Source: Microbacterium sp. SLBN-154 | GTDB lineage: Bacteria; Actinomycetota; Actinomycetes; Actinomycetales; Microbacteriaceae | DNA: 64,000 bases | Direction: 5' to 3' | Assembly (NCBI RefSeq): GCF_006715565.1 | Contig: NZ_VFNL01000001.1 | Location: 2,852,001-2,916,000, forward strand | Shown: piece by piece, positions 30,281 through 39,022 of the stretch | How positions within the stretch are numbered: the first letter of the stretch is position 1 | How the letters are laid out: each line of letters begins with the position of its first letter | Translations under genes and position numbers: made by a program | Notes under the pieces: generated by a model | Seen by the model: only the letters and a program-made list of their open reading frames with translations | What the model was told of the DNA's origin: nothing | Database searches by the model: none

Positions 30281-30778
30281 TCACCAGCCCATCGAGCCCG
30301 CGACACCCTTGAACGGCCCCGCGACGCGCGACGTGATCCACCCGCCGTAGAAGCGTCCGGGTTGAGGGGTGACGGCCTCGCCGTCGACCGTGCAGCGGTC
30401 CATCGCCTGTGCATAGATCGCAACCCGATCGGCCAGCAGTTCGTACGCGGCGCTCGGTCGCGGGTAGTTCCATGCCGCGGCCGGACGGTGCTCCTCGCCG
30501 CCGTGGACGTCGAGGTAGCGCGCCGCGCCTTTGAACTCGCAGAACGACGACCCGACGCCGTCGGTGAGCGCCCCGTCGACGAACGCAGCGATCGGCAGGT
30601 AGTACACCGGCGGATGGCTGGTCTCGAGGACGCGGACGACGTCGCCGGTGTCGACGATCCGTTCGCCTCCGAGGGTGATCGTGACGCGGGCGTCCACCTT
30701 CTCCAGCCGCGGCGGCCGCGGGTAGTCCCACACCGATTCCTGCCCCGGTGCGGTGGGGTCGGGTGACGGATGACGCAT
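30281..30778 (-). CDS. DUF427 domain-containing protein
   Basis: This 165-residue soluble protein is of the DUF427 family, a small beta-rich fold with no proven enzymatic role. Typical features are ESVWDYPRPPRLE near the start, the GGERIVDTGDVVRVLETSHPPVYYLP block (about 37-62), CEFKGAARYLDV (about 78-90) and an AWNYPRPSAAYELLADRVAIYA block (about 100-122). The ATG at 30778 follows the family N-terminus. The gene sits between the tRNA-Ser gene and a divergent LON-domain gene. No function is inferred. Confidence 0.85.
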   Translation of the reverse strand: MRHPSPDPTAPGQESVWDYPRPPRLEKVDARVTITLGGERIVDTGDVVRVLETSHPPVYYLPIAAFVDGALTDGVGSSFCEFKGAARYLDVHGGEEHRPAAAWNYPRPSAAYELLADRVAIYAQAMDRCTVDGEAVTPQPGRFYGGWITSRVAGPFKGVAGSMGW

Positions 30779-30882
30779 GGTTTCAGGCTACGCCCCGCCG
30801 ACCCCATGGGCTCCGGATGCGAGGCAGCGGAGAACCGGCGGGAAATCGCCCTCGCCGGGTCATCCGCTGGTTGACTGAGGTG

Positions 30883-31518
30883 ATGACGCAGGTGGCGATG
30901 TTCCCCCTCGGCAGTGTGCTCTTCCCGCACGCGCCCCTGGCGCTGCGGATCTTCGAGCCGCGTTATCTCACCATGCTCGGGCGCCTGCTCGACGAGGAGG
31001 ATCCGCAGTTCGGAGTGGTGCTCATCGAGCGCGGTCCCGAGGCGGGTGGCGGCGATCAGCGCAGCTCGTTCGGCACCATGGCGCGACTCGCGCAGGTGCA
31101 GGTCGGCAAGGATGACATCTTCGTCCTGGCCGTCGGCGACCAGCGCGTGCGGGTCGACACCTGGCTCGACGACGACCCGCACCCACTCGCCGAGGTCACG
31201 ACCCTCGAGGCGTTGACGTGGGACGACGCGCTGACACCGTTGCGGACGGAGGCGGAGAGCATCGTGCGGCGCGTACTGGGGAAGGCCGACACGGCGGGCC
31301 TGGCCTCGTACGATCCGAACATCGAGCTGTCGGAAGACCCTGTCGAGTCGACGTGGCAGCTCGCCGCGATCGCACCGCTCGGCGAGCTCGACCGGTTCAC
31401 CCTCCTGCAGGCCACAACCTTGGGCGGCCTGCTGCGCCAGATCATCGACATGACCCTCGACATCGAACCCGTCATCGGCGGCGGGGACGAGACATCCGGT
31501 CCATTCGCGGGAATGTGA
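30883..31518 (+). CDS. LON N-terminal (substrate-binding) domain protein
   Basis: This 211-residue protein contains only the LON peptidase N-terminal domain: MFPLGSVLFPHAPLALRIFEPRYLTM near the start, FGVVLIERG, then a helical C-terminus. There is no ATPase or protease part, so it is not Lon itself. Stand-alone LON-domain proteins are widespread in actinobacteria and have no settled role; peptide or misfolded-protein binding is the usual suggestion. Starts at ATG 30883 and ATG 30898 are both possible, since neither has an ideal ribosome site. The LLM-type flavin gene begins 26 nt downstream. Confidence 0.83.
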   Translation: MTQVAMFPLGSVLFPHAPLALRIFEPRYLTMLGRLLDEEDPQFGVVLIERGPEAGGGDQRSSFGTMARLAQVQVGKDDIFVLAVGDQRVRVDTWLDDDPHPLAEVTTLEALTWDDALTPLRTEAESIVRRVLGKADTAGLASYDPNIELSEDPVESTWQLAAIAPLGELDRFTLLQATTLGGLLRQIIDMTLDIEPVIGGGDETSGPFAGM

Positions 31519-31544
31519 ATCGACGCGATCGGGTTGAGGTCGGC

Positions 31545-32588
31545 ATGAAGCGTTTCGGCACCCTCTCCTTCGGTCACTACGGTCCGCTCGGCGGAGGTCG
31601 GCAGCTCACCGCGGGCGAGTCGATGCTGCAGGCCATCGATCTCGCGCAGGGGATGGACGACCTCGGTGTGAACGGCATCTCCTTCCGCGTGCACCACTTC
31701 GCCCGACAGCAGTCCTCCCCCATGCCGCTTCTCGCCGCGATCGCCGCGCGGACCCGGCACATCGAGATGGGCACCGGCGTCATCGACATGCGCTACGAGA
31801 ATCCCCTGTATCTCGCCGAGGAGGCTGCGTCGGTCGACCTGATCAGCGGCGGTCGCCTCGCCCTCGGGGTCAGCCGGGGTTCACCCGAGACCGTCGTGCG
31901 CGGCTACGAGGCGTTCGGGTACACCGGCGCGAAGGACCCGCGGGGTGCCGATCTCGCGCGCGAGCACTTCTCGACCTTCCTGCACGCGATCGAGGGCCAC
32001 GGCATCGCCGAACGCGACCCGTCCAGCCCGTTCGGCGGCGGCACGGGATTGCAGCGGATCGAGCCGTACTCCCCCGGTCTGCGCTCGCGGATCTGGTGGG
32101 GCGCGGGCAACCGCGAGACCGCCGAGTGGGCCGGCCGCATGGGAGTGAACCTCATGTCGTCGACGCTCCTCACCGAGGACCGCGGTCTGCCGTTCGACGT
32201 GCTCCAGGCCGAGCAGATCGACGCCTTCCGCGCCGCGTGGCGCGAAGCAGGACATGCCGGCGAGCCGCGGGTGTCGGTGAGCCGCTCGATCTTCCCGATC
32301 ACCACGGACGAGGACGAGATGTACTTCGGCGGCCGCCAGGACGGCGACGGGGTGGGATACATCGACGGCTTCCGCTCGACCTTCGGCAAGACCTACGCGG
32401 CCGCACCGGACCTGCTGGTGGAGCAGCTGCGGGCGGACGCCGCGGTCATGAGCGCAGACACGCTCATGCTCACGATCCCGAGCCAGCTCGGTGTCGCGTT
32501 CAACCTTCGCCTGGTGGAGTCCTTCGCCCGCCACGTGGCACCGCACCTGGGGTGGGTTCCCTCCACGCAGACCCTCGTGGCGAGCTGA
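31545..32588 (+). CDS. LLM-class (luciferase-like) flavin-dependent oxidoreductase
   Basis: This 347-residue predicted TIM-barrel monooxygenase of the bacterial luciferase family uses FMNH2 or F420. Family marks include SFGHYGPLGGG near the start, FRVHHFARQQSSPMPLLAAIAARTRHIEMGTGVIDMRYENPLYLAEEAASVD (about 46-95), and SGGRLALGVSRGSPE (about 98-112). The ATG at 31545 has TGAGGT upstream; the frame is open far earlier through the LON gene but without likeness to the family. Substrate and cofactor are unknown. It may be co-transcribed with the LON-domain gene. Confidence 0.85.
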   Translation: MKRFGTLSFGHYGPLGGGRQLTAGESMLQAIDLAQGMDDLGVNGISFRVHHFARQQSSPMPLLAAIAARTRHIEMGTGVIDMRYENPLYLAEEAASVDLISGGRLALGVSRGSPETVVRGYEAFGYTGAKDPRGADLAREHFSTFLHAIEGHGIAERDPSSPFGGGTGLQRIEPYSPGLRSRIWWGAGNRETAEWAGRMGVNLMSSTLLTEDRGLPFDVLQAEQIDAFRAAWREAGHAGEPRVSVSRSIFPITTDEDEMYFGGRQDGDGVGYIDGFRSTFGKTYAAAPDLLVEQLRADAAVMSADTLMLTIPSQLGVAFNLRLVESFARHVAPHLGWVPSTQTLVAS

Positions 32589-32713
32589 GCCTCAACGCCG
32601 CCTCCTTACCTCGGGGCTCCCTCTCCCGGTCGGGAAATAGGGCGATCGCCCGATCCGCCATACCCCCCTCAGGGAGGAACGTCGACTCCAGAACGAACGA
32701 CAGGAGAACGACG

Positions 32714-32914
32714 ATGGACGCGATGACCTACGCCGCGAGCCGGATCGCGGCGCAGCGTGCGGAGATGCTGGCCTCGGAGGTGCGACTGCGGCAGGCCCAG
32801 GCCCGACGGCTCGAGACGGCGGACCCGGATGCCGCGGCTCGCAGCTCGAGTGAAGCGACCCGAAGCGATGGGGCGACCGCCGACTGCTTCGGATTGGCGG
32901 GCCCCGCGGCATGA
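32714..32914 (+). CDS. 66-residue protein of unknown function upstream of the LuxR-type regulator
   Basis: This short gene has AGGAG at 32702-32706 and ATG at 32714. The product is Ala/Arg/Glu-rich and predicted mostly helical, with the N-terminal part MDAMTYAASRIAAQRAEMLA looking like an amphipathic helix. It has no signal peptide and no domain I recognise. Codon third-position bias fits a real gene. It ends 100 nt before the large LuxR-family regulator in the same orientation, so the two may be linked. Confidence 0.5.
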   Translation: MDAMTYAASRIAAQRAEMLASEVRLRQAQARRLETADPDAAARSSSEATRSDGATADCFGLAGPAA

Positions 32915-33014
32915 CGGGGGTGCGCGCCGACGGGCACGGCGAGGGGGGTCGCGCCGGTTCGCCGAGAGGATTCCTGTCGCAGCTGTCGCAGCTGTCGGGG
33001 GGCGGTGCCACGAT

Positions 33015-35984
33015 ATGACCATGCCCGCGCTCGCCTCGAGTCCCCGCATGGTCGGTCGTGGCACCGAGTTGGGCGCGTTGCTCGAGGCTCTCGACGACGC
33101 CCGTCGTGGAACGCCCCGTTCGGTCATCGTGCGCGGCGAGGCGGGCATCGGGAAGACCCGACTGGTGCAGGAGTTCCTGAGCGAAGCGACTCGGAGGCGG
33201 GACGCGCAGCTGCCGGTCGTGGTCGCCGTCGGTCAGTGCGTCGACCTCGGCCCGATCGGCGCTCCGTTCGGCCCGGTGCGTCGCGTGCTGCGTGACCTCC
33301 ACGCCGCGGTGGGCACCGAGGCGCTCCGTGAGGCGGCCGGCTCACCGGCGGCTGTGGCGACCCTCGCGGCATTCGTCCCGGGGGTCGTGACCGAGACGCC
33401 CTCAGGGGATGTTCCGACCGGCGATTTCGCCGAGGCGATCGAGGTCGTGCTGGAGAATCTGTCGACGACACGGCATCTCGTGATCGTCATCGAGGACCTG
33501 CAGTGGGCCGACGCCGCGACACTCGCCCTGCTGAAGACGCTCGCGAGCACCTTGCGCGGCCGCCACCTCACCATCGTCGCGACGTATCGGTCCGACGACA
33601 TCGATCGTTTCCATCCGCTGCGTCCGATCCTCGCCGAATTGGACCGTACGCGCGCGATCATCCGTGTCGAAGTGGCTCCGTTGAGCGCGGCCGAGGTCGC
33701 CGAACAGGTGGCGCTCCTGGCGACAGCCGACCTCGGCGAGGCCGAACTGGAAGCCCTGGTCGAGCGCAGCGGCGGAATCCCCTTCCTCGTCGAGGAACTC
33801 GTCGACCTCGGCAGCGCGGAACTGCCGGACACCCTGCGCGAGATCGTCCTCGCGCGCTACTCCCGGCTGGATGACACCGCGCAAGAGATCGTCCGGGTCC
33901 TGGCCGCCGGCGGGATGCACACCGGGCATGTCTTTCTCACTGCGGTCAGCGGGCACGACGATCGCGCGATCGATCAGGCCGTCCGCGACGCGATCGCGGC
34001 CCGCGTCATCGCCGCGGACGGCGCCGGCTACACCTTCCGTCACGCCTTGACCCAGGAGGCGGTCCACGACGAGATGCTGCCCAGCGAGCGCGTGCGGGTG
34101 CACCGTCGGTACGCCGAGTACCTCGCCGCCGATCGCACCGACTCGCCGGACGCGGTGTCTGCGATCGCCGAGCACTGGTTGATCGCGCGGGAACTGGCGC
34201 CGGCTTTCGACGCCACCGTTCGCGCGCTGGAGCAGTCTCGCGCCACATTCGCACCCGCGACGTCGGTCAAGCTCGCGGAGAGGCTGACCGAGCTGTGGTG
34301 GCAGGTTCCCGACGCCGCGACGCGGTCGGGGACGACGCTGCCCGAGCTGCACCTGAGTGCCGCGCAGGCCTGGCACGACCTCGGCGATCCCGACCGCGCC
34401 CTCCGCGCCGCGCTCGAGGGCCTCGCCACCGACCCGCAGGATCCGATGGTGCGGGCGGCGCTCATTCGACAGAAGGTCGTCCAGGAGTTCAACACCGACC
34501 GCCATCCGGACCACGAAGAACTCCTCGAGGCCATCGCCCTGCTGGAGGGAATCGACACCGACGCAGCGCGCGTGCTGCAGTCGCGCATCTTGTCGAATCT
34601 GGCGCTGAGCTACCCGGACGGCCGGGCAGAGGAGTATCTGCGGACGGCGGTCCAGCTGGCCGAAGGCGCCGGGGACGACGTCGCGCTCGCCATCGCCCTC
34701 GTCAACGAGTCATGGCGGTACTCCGACGCAGCGGGTGATGAGATCGCCGCTCTCGCCCCGCTCGAACGTGCACGGGAGCTGCGGGTGAATCCCGCGGTGC
34801 GCGCGTACGTCGGAGCGGCCTACGTCGACCTTCTGGCACGGCTGGGACGCTACGACGACGCCGCGCTCGTCGGAGAGGCGCACTTCGCCGACGCGGTGCG
34901 CGGCGGAATCGAGCGCGGCTCAGGCGGATCGATCGCCGTGCAGATCGCGCACGCGCACTTCTGCGCGGGGCGACCCGACGAGGCGAGGCGCTACGCCGCG
35001 CGGGCCAGGCGACTTCTCGACCGGCCGTCTCGGGCGTCGGTCATCCGCATGCTGGCCGCGCACTACGCATGGAACGATCAGCCGGGTGAGCACGACACCC
35101 TGCTCGCCGCCGAGCACGCCACGATCGAAGAGGCCCGGCGGTCACACCCGGACAAGCACGAGATGTGGGAGCCGGAGACCGTCGACGCGGTGCTGATGTC
35201 GTCGTCCGGCCTGCGGGTCGCGACCGACCCTGACGACAGCTCGGCGTGGACCCGGCGGATCGATCGGCTGCACTGCAACATCGCGAAGGGGGGCGCATCT
35301 GCGGCTCGGCGTTTCACGACTCTCACCGCGGCCCTGATGCTGCGCGCGGTGTCGCCGATGCATGGCGGCGGCGAGGGGCCCGTGGAGGTGACCGGACTGC
35401 GAACCGCGATCGTGGACGCCACCCGGGCGTGGCCGCGGACGGGCGTGACCCCCATGATCGTCGACGCCATCGACGCCACGCTCGCCGATGCCGATCGCCG
35501 CAGCCCCGATGAGCGCGTCCGCCTCTGGCGCGCCGTCGTCGATGAGGCGAAGACAGGGGTCTTACCGGTTCGTCATCGACAGATCGCCCACGTGAGCCTT
35601 GCCGCCGCCCTGATCGACGGAGGCGACCGCGACGCGGCGGCGCGCGTGCTGGATGCCGTGATCACGGACGCCCCGCGGCTCGGTGTGGCTCGGGCCGCCT
35701 TCTGGGCGGAGGACCTCGCCGAACGCGCAGGCCTTCGCCGCCGGGCGGACGAGTCGTCTCGAGCGGCGGACGCCGGGTCGCCCGGCCTGACCCCCCGGGA
35801 ACGTCAGGTGCTGGCCCTGGTCGCCGAGGGGCTCACCAATGCACAGATCGGCGCGCGGCTGTACATCAGCCCGAAGACCGCCTCCGTCCACGTGTCGGCG
35901 ATACTCGCGAAAGTGGGCGCGTCCAACCGTGCCGAGGCGGCGGCGCTCTTCATCGCGAGCACCGACGCCGGTCGCAGCCTCTGA
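33015..35984 (+). CDS. LuxR-family regulator with N-terminal AAA ATPase (LAL/MalT-like)
   Basis: This 989-residue signal-transduction ATPase and transcription factor has an N-terminal AAA_16 domain with Walker A GEAGIGKT (41-48) and Walker B in VIVIEDLQWAD (about 155-165). A winged-helix-like part (to about 370) precedes a long helical, TPR-like repeat region (about 370-900). The C-terminal LuxR helix-turn-helix (about 925-985) contains LTPRERQVLALVAEGLTNAQIGARLYISPKTASVHVSAILAKV. Such proteins usually bind a small effector and activate a nearby operon. The target is not obvious here. The start is ATG at 33015, with ATG 33021 as alternative. Confidence 0.9.
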   Translation: MTMPALASSPRMVGRGTELGALLEALDDARRGTPRSVIVRGEAGIGKTRLVQEFLSEATRRRDAQLPVVVAVGQCVDLGPIGAPFGPVRRVLRDLHAAVGTEALREAAGSPAAVATLAAFVPGVVTETPSGDVPTGDFAEAIEVVLENLSTTRHLVIVIEDLQWADAATLALLKTLASTLRGRHLTIVATYRSDDIDRFHPLRPILAELDRTRAIIRVEVAPLSAAEVAEQVALLATADLGEAELEALVERSGGIPFLVEELVDLGSAELPDTLREIVLARYSRLDDTAQEIVRVLAAGGMHTGHVFLTAVSGHDDRAIDQAVRDAIAARVIAADGAGYTFRHALTQEAVHDEMLPSERVRVHRRYAEYLAADRTDSPDAVSAIAEHWLIARELAPAFDATVRALEQSRATFAPATSVKLAERLTELWWQVPDAATRSGTTLPELHLSAAQAWHDLGDPDRALRAALEGLATDPQDPMVRAALIRQKVVQEFNTDRHPDHEELLEAIALLEGIDTDAARVLQSRILSNLALSYPDGRAEEYLRTAVQLAEGAGDDVALAIALVNESWRYSDAAGDEIAALAPLERARELRVNPAVRAYVGAAYVDLLARLGRYDDAALVGEAHFADAVRGGIERGSGGSIAVQIAHAHFCAGRPDEARRYAARARRLLDRPSRASVIRMLAAHYAWNDQPGEHDTLLAAEHATIEEARRSHPDKHEMWEPETVDAVLMSSSGLRVATDPDDSSAWTRRIDRLHCNIAKGGASAARRFTTLTAALMLRAVSPMHGGGEGPVEVTGLRTAIVDATRAWPRTGVTPMIVDAIDATLADADRRSPDERVRLWRAVVDEAKTGVLPVRHRQIAHVSLAAALIDGGDRDAAARVLDAVITDAPRLGVARAAFWAEDLAERAGLRRRADESSRAADAGSPGLTPRERQVLALVAEGLTNAQIGARLYISPKTASVHVSAILAKVGASNRAEAAALFIASTDAGRSL

Positions 35985-36028
35985 CAGGCGCCGCGTCGAC
36001 GGGGCCCCTCACGTCTTCGCAGCTCGGT

Positions 36029-36097
36029 GTCGAAAGTGCGTCCGCGCGCCGAACGGGGGGTCCCTCCGCGTCCTCGGCCCCGAGATGCACCCTCGCG
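36029..36097. repeat. Diverged copy 2 of the 71-nt palindromic intergenic repeat
   Basis: The segment aligns along its whole length with 28341-28411: GTGCGTC for GTGCATC, GCGCGCCGAA for GGGCGCCGAG, CGGGGGGTCC for CGGGGTCC, CCTCGGCCC and GAGATGCACCCTCGCG for CAGATGCACTCTCGCC. Several changes disturb the pairing, so it looks like an older or decaying copy. It lies between the LuxR-type gene and a lipoprotein gene. Confidence 0.65.
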
Positions 36098-36146
36098 GAA
36101 GGGGCGCGGGTCGTAGGCTGGCCGCGGGAAGAGGGGGGATGCCGCA

Positions 36147-36677
36147 ATGGGAGCGCTTCACGAAAGGGCGACGGCGAACGCGCACCGCGAAGGTCGGGCG
36201 ACGTCACGCGTCGGCCGGGGTCTGGGTGCCGGGGGCATCGCACTCGCTCTCGCCGCTGCGCTGTCGGGCTGCGGGATCGTCGAACGGATCGTCGCGGACG
36301 GTGAGACGCCCACCCCCACGCCCACCGCCCCGATCGCGCCGACACCGACCGGACCGGATCCGGTCCTGGCGTGGGAGTGCGGGCAGATCAGCGCGCTGAG
36401 CGGCGTGGCGATCCGGACGAACTTCGAGTACCAGACGAATCGGATCGACGAGGTCGAGTACGTCTCGCGTCTGGCCGCGCTGCAGGACGCCTGGGTGTAC
36501 ATGCCGACCTACGACACCGAGATCACCCCGTTCATCTACGAGGTGCAGGTGCAGGCGGCCGCCGACCCGTCGGGGGCCAATCAGGGGTACATCGACGCGA
36601 TCAACGCGGCGACCGCCGCCTGCCAGGAGGCAGGCTCGCTCGCGGTGGTCACCCCGCTGCCGGAGATGGGCGGCTAG
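36147..36677 (+). CDS. Predicted lipoprotein of unknown function
   Basis: This 176-residue protein has a basic N-terminus, a hydrophobic stretch (about 27-40) and a lipobox LSGC (Cys near 42), so it should be lipid-anchored on the outer face of the membrane. A Pro/Thr linker (about 53-70) follows. The mature part is about 105 residues, with NFEYQTNRIDEVEYVSRLAALQDAW and two cysteines (in WECGQ and ATAACQEA) that could form a disulfide. I recognise no domain. Its last 29 nt overlap the 3' end of the convergent Nudix gene. A GGGGGG run 8 nt before the ATG supports the start. Confidence 0.7.
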   Translation: MGALHERATANAHREGRATSRVGRGLGAGGIALALAAALSGCGIVERIVADGETPTPTPTAPIAPTPTGPDPVLAWECGQISALSGVAIRTNFEYQTNRIDEVEYVSRLAALQDAWVYMPTYDTEITPFIYEVQVQAAADPSGANQGYIDAINAATAACQEAGSLAVVTPLPEMGG

Positions 36678-37401
36678 CCTCTTCCGGCAGCACGAGAGGG
36701 AGCTCGCGCGAGGCGTCCCACGGCCGGGTCCAGCCGACGCTGTCGAACAGACCGTCCAGCAGCATGCCGGTGAAGCCCCAGACGAGGTGCTCGCGCACGC
36801 CGTCGCGCACGAGGAAACCCGGTCCGCGCCATTCGCGGCCATCGCGTCGGATGACCGTCACCCCGCGATTGGCCGGGTCGAGGAGATCGGCGACCGGCGC
36901 GCGGAAGACATCGGCGGACTCGGCCTCGTCGACGACCCCCACCGGAGTGGGGCGACGCCACCACGCGATCACGGGGGTGACCCGGTGCCGGGAGTACTCC
37001 AGCGGAATCGCGCCGAGCGTGCCGAGCACTTCGACCCCGTCGGGATCCAGTCCCGTCTCCTCCTGGGCCTCGCGGAGAGCCGCTGCGACGGGTCCGTCGT
37101 CTCCGTCATCCACCCGTCCCCCGGGAAAGGCGACCTGTCCGGGATGCGATCGGAGCGTCAGCGCCCGCGCCAAGAGCAGCACATCCAGGTCGCGGGAGAC
37201 CGCCCCGACATCGGTCCCCGTCGCGCTGGGCTCGGCGTCGAGAACGCCGAAGAGGATCAGCACCGCCGCGTCTCGTGCGTCGGCGACATCGGGAAGGTTT
37301 GCCACACGGTCGCCGAGACCGCCGCGGGGGTCCGCCGCCGCTGCGCGGACGAGCTCTCGCAGCGCCTGTCGCGCGGCATCCGCCCGGAGAGCTGGGGTCA
37401 C
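36649..37401 (-). CDS. Nudix hydrolase, CoA pyrophosphatase (NudL) type
   Basis: This 250-residue soluble protein has a Nudix box containing FPGGRVDDGDDGPVAAALREAQEETGL-type residues at about 92-118; the spacing between the GG and REAQEE is one residue longer than the classic box, as in NudL/UPF0035 proteins. That family cleaves CoA and its derivatives to phosphopantetheine and 3',5'-ADP. The preceding block LLARALTLRSHPGQVAFPGG is the NudL signature. The start is GTG at 37401. It is convergent with the lipoprotein gene and divergent from the muralytic enzyme gene. Confidence 0.87.
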   Translation of the reverse strand: MTPALRADAARQALRELVRAAAADPRGGLGDRVANLPDVADARDAAVLILFGVLDAEPSATGTDVGAVSRDLDVLLLARALTLRSHPGQVAFPGGRVDDGDDGPVAAALREAQEETGLDPDGVEVLGTLGAIPLEYSRHRVTPVIAWWRRPTPVGVVDEAESADVFRAPVADLLDPANRGVTVIRRDGREWRGPGFLVRDGVREHLVWGFTGMLLDGLFDSVGWTRPWDASRELPLVLPEEASRPSPAAG

Positions 37402-37601
37402 CCTGACAGCGTACGCGGCGCCCCGGCATCCGTTCCGCCGGCCGGCGATCAGGACTTTTCCTCACGCGCCAGCAGAACATCACATTCAGGTAACGTACGG
37501 GAAGCGTCCAGACTCAGGGACCAGACTCGGGGACTTGTGCCCCGCCCGGGCGCGTGCCGCGTCACCCGAAGACGCATCCCCCGACACGAAACCGGTACTT
37601 C
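37402..37601 (+). promoter_or_regulatory. Leader region of the secreted muralytic gene, with a MtrA-like direct repeat
   Basis: This 200-nt region between divergent genes is AT-richer than its surroundings near 37465-37500. At 37479-37495 it contains ATCACA-TTCAG-GTAACG, two related hexamers spaced one helical turn apart. The arrangement resembles the direct-repeat sites (GTCACA / GTAACG type) reported for the response regulator MtrA in front of peptidoglycan hydrolase and rpf genes of actinobacteria. I saw no convincing riboswitch core. Confidence 0.4.
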
Positions 37602-38609
37602 ATGCGCTCCACCACGACGACAACATCCGCCCGCCGCACCCGTCGCGCCGCTGACCGGCGCTCACGCCGCCGGCCCGCCCTCGTCGTCGCCGGCCTGAGC
37701 TTCTCGGTCCTCGCAGCCGTCGGAATCACCGCGACCGCACCCACGGCCGCGGCGTCGTCGACCACCGCCTTCGGCCCGGTCACGCTCGCCTCGTACACGA
37801 CGGCGTCGACCTCGCCTCTCGCTGCGAGCACGGCGACCGACGCGACCGAGGGCGAGACCGCCGATGTCGACGCGACGGCGACTGACGCGGCCGGCGAGGC
37901 CCTGGCCGCTGCCGACACGGTCGAAGCCGACATCCTGGCGGCAGCGCTCGACATCGGCGAGGCCGACCCGACCGTCGACACCGCTGAGCTCGAAGCGGCG
38001 CTCGCGCGGCTGCAGGCAGCCGACGTCCTTCCCGCGGCGTTCCTGCCCGACCTCGCCGACGACGTGACCGACGCGGTGGCGGAGGTCGACGAGCGGGTCG
38101 CCCAGCTGCGGGGCAGCCTTGACGGAGCGCTGGCGAAGAAAGCCGAGGAAGAGGCCGCCGAGAAGGCACGCCTCGAGGCCGAGGCCGCGGCTGCAGCGGC
38201 GGCCGAGGCGGCCGCTCAGGCCCGGAGCACCTCGAGCCCCAGCGGGAGCAGCGGTGGTGGCGGCGGCTTCATCCCCACCGGCGGCAGCACCGGTGGCGAC
38301 AACAGCCCCGCCGGCGCTCAGGCGACCGCTCGCGCGATGCTCGGCAACTACGGCTGGGGCGATGACCAGTTCTCGTGCCTGGTGTCGCTGTGGAACAAGG
38401 AGTCGGGCTGGAACTACCAGGCCTACAACGCCTCGAGCGGTGCGTTCGGCATCCCCCAGGCGCTCCCCGGCAACAAGATGGCCTCGGCCGGCGCCGACTG
38501 GCAGACCAACGCCGCCACGCAGATCTCGTGGGGCCTCGGCTACATCTCCGGGCGCTACGGCACTCCCTGCGGCGCATGGAACCACTCGCAGTCCGTCGGC
38601 TGGTACTGA
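37602..38609 (+). CDS. Secreted lytic transglycosylase-like protein with C-terminal lysozyme-like domain
   Basis: This 335-residue protein starts with a long basic N-terminus (TTTTTSARRTRRAADRRSRRR) and a hydrophobic signal segment (about 28-50). A Thr/Ala/Asp-rich region and an Ala/Glu-rich coiled coil (about 150-205) follow, then a Ser/Gly linker with about five consecutive glycines. The C-terminal domain (about 240-335) is of the aggregation-promoting-factor / transglycosylase type: LWNKESGWNYQAYNASSGAFGIPQALPG, with the catalytic Glu in NKESGW. It should act outside the membrane on peptidoglycan. The ATG at 37602 is preferred; an upstream in-frame GTG at 37554 is possible. Confidence 0.85.
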   Translation: MRSTTTTTSARRTRRAADRRSRRRPALVVAGLSFSVLAAVGITATAPTAAASSTTAFGPVTLASYTTASTSPLAASTATDATEGETADVDATATDAAGEALAAADTVEADILAAALDIGEADPTVDTAELEAALARLQAADVLPAAFLPDLADDVTDAVAEVDERVAQLRGSLDGALAKKAEEEAAEKARLEAEAAAAAAAEAAAQARSTSSPSGSSGGGGGFIPTGGSTGGDNSPAGAQATARAMLGNYGWGDDQFSCLVSLWNKESGWNYQAYNASSGAFGIPQALPGNKMASAGADWQTNAATQISWGLGYISGRYGTPCGAWNHSQSVGWY

Positions 38610-38627
38610 CCTCAGAACCGGCGCGGC

Positions 38628-38936
38628 TCACTCGGCTGGCGGATCAACGAAAGGTTCGATCCGCCAGCCGACGCGTTCCAGGGCCATGGCGAGGCGGCGA
38701 GCATCCTCCCGCGCCGCAGCAGCCTCATCCGAACAGACGTCGACGGCGAACGGCGGCGGTTCGGCGAAGCGCGGCAGATCGACCATCGCCCACGACTTCG
38801 CGCTGACCCACACGCGGGGGTCGGCTGAGCCGGCATCCTGAACCTCACCGTCGGACACCAGTGCGATGACGGCGAGCGCGTCAGGCTTCGCGATGGGAAG
38901 GTTCACCACGAGCGAGACCACGTGCACGACCTCCAT
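38628..38936 (-). CDS. Small protein of unknown function with PRFAEPPPFAVDV motif
   Basis: This 102-residue protein starts at ATG 38936 (an open frame continues upstream without coding likeness). It has no signal peptide. A central block, VDLPRFAEPPPFAVDV, followed by an Ala/Arg-rich helix and WRIEPF, matches a block in the protein at 46988-47383 (IEIPKFGEPPPLAIDV, then an Ala-rich helix and WSVIAAF). The two are therefore paralogues of an unrecognised family. It lies between the convergent muralytic gene and the gene at 39023, 86 nt after that start in genome order. The function is unknown. Confidence 0.6.
   Translation of the reverse strand: MEVVHVVSLVVNLPIAKPDALAVIALVSDGEVQDAGSADPRVWVSAKSWAMVDLPRFAEPPPFAVDVCSDEAAAAREDARRLAMALERVGWRIEPFVDPPAE
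38632..38671. terminator. Bidirectional hairpin overlapping the 3' end of a coding sequence
   Basis: TCGGCTGGCGGATC (38632-38645) and its exact complement (38658-38671) form a 14-bp stem; the 12-nt loop can add AAC/GTT pairs. It begins 22 nt after the muralytic gene stop and lies within the last codons of the minus-strand small gene, so it probably terminates transcription from both sides. Confidence 0.7.
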
Positions 38937-39022
38937 GGTCGCAGACCTCAGACCCACGAAGGCCGGAACCGGGTTCGGTGTCCGATGATCATGGATGCCC
39001 CGGCGCCGCCGGGACTCCCGCC

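Noticed and set aside
29947..31182. A long minus-strand frame running across tRNA-Ser and the DUF427 gene
   Set aside because: It passes through a tRNA gene, its terminator and a well-supported protein gene in another frame.
37402..37601. A c-di-AMP (ydaO-type) riboswitch before the muralytic gene
   Set aside because: Such riboswitches precede similar genes in actinobacteria, but I could not find the conserved core elements in this leader. A covariance-model search would decide it.
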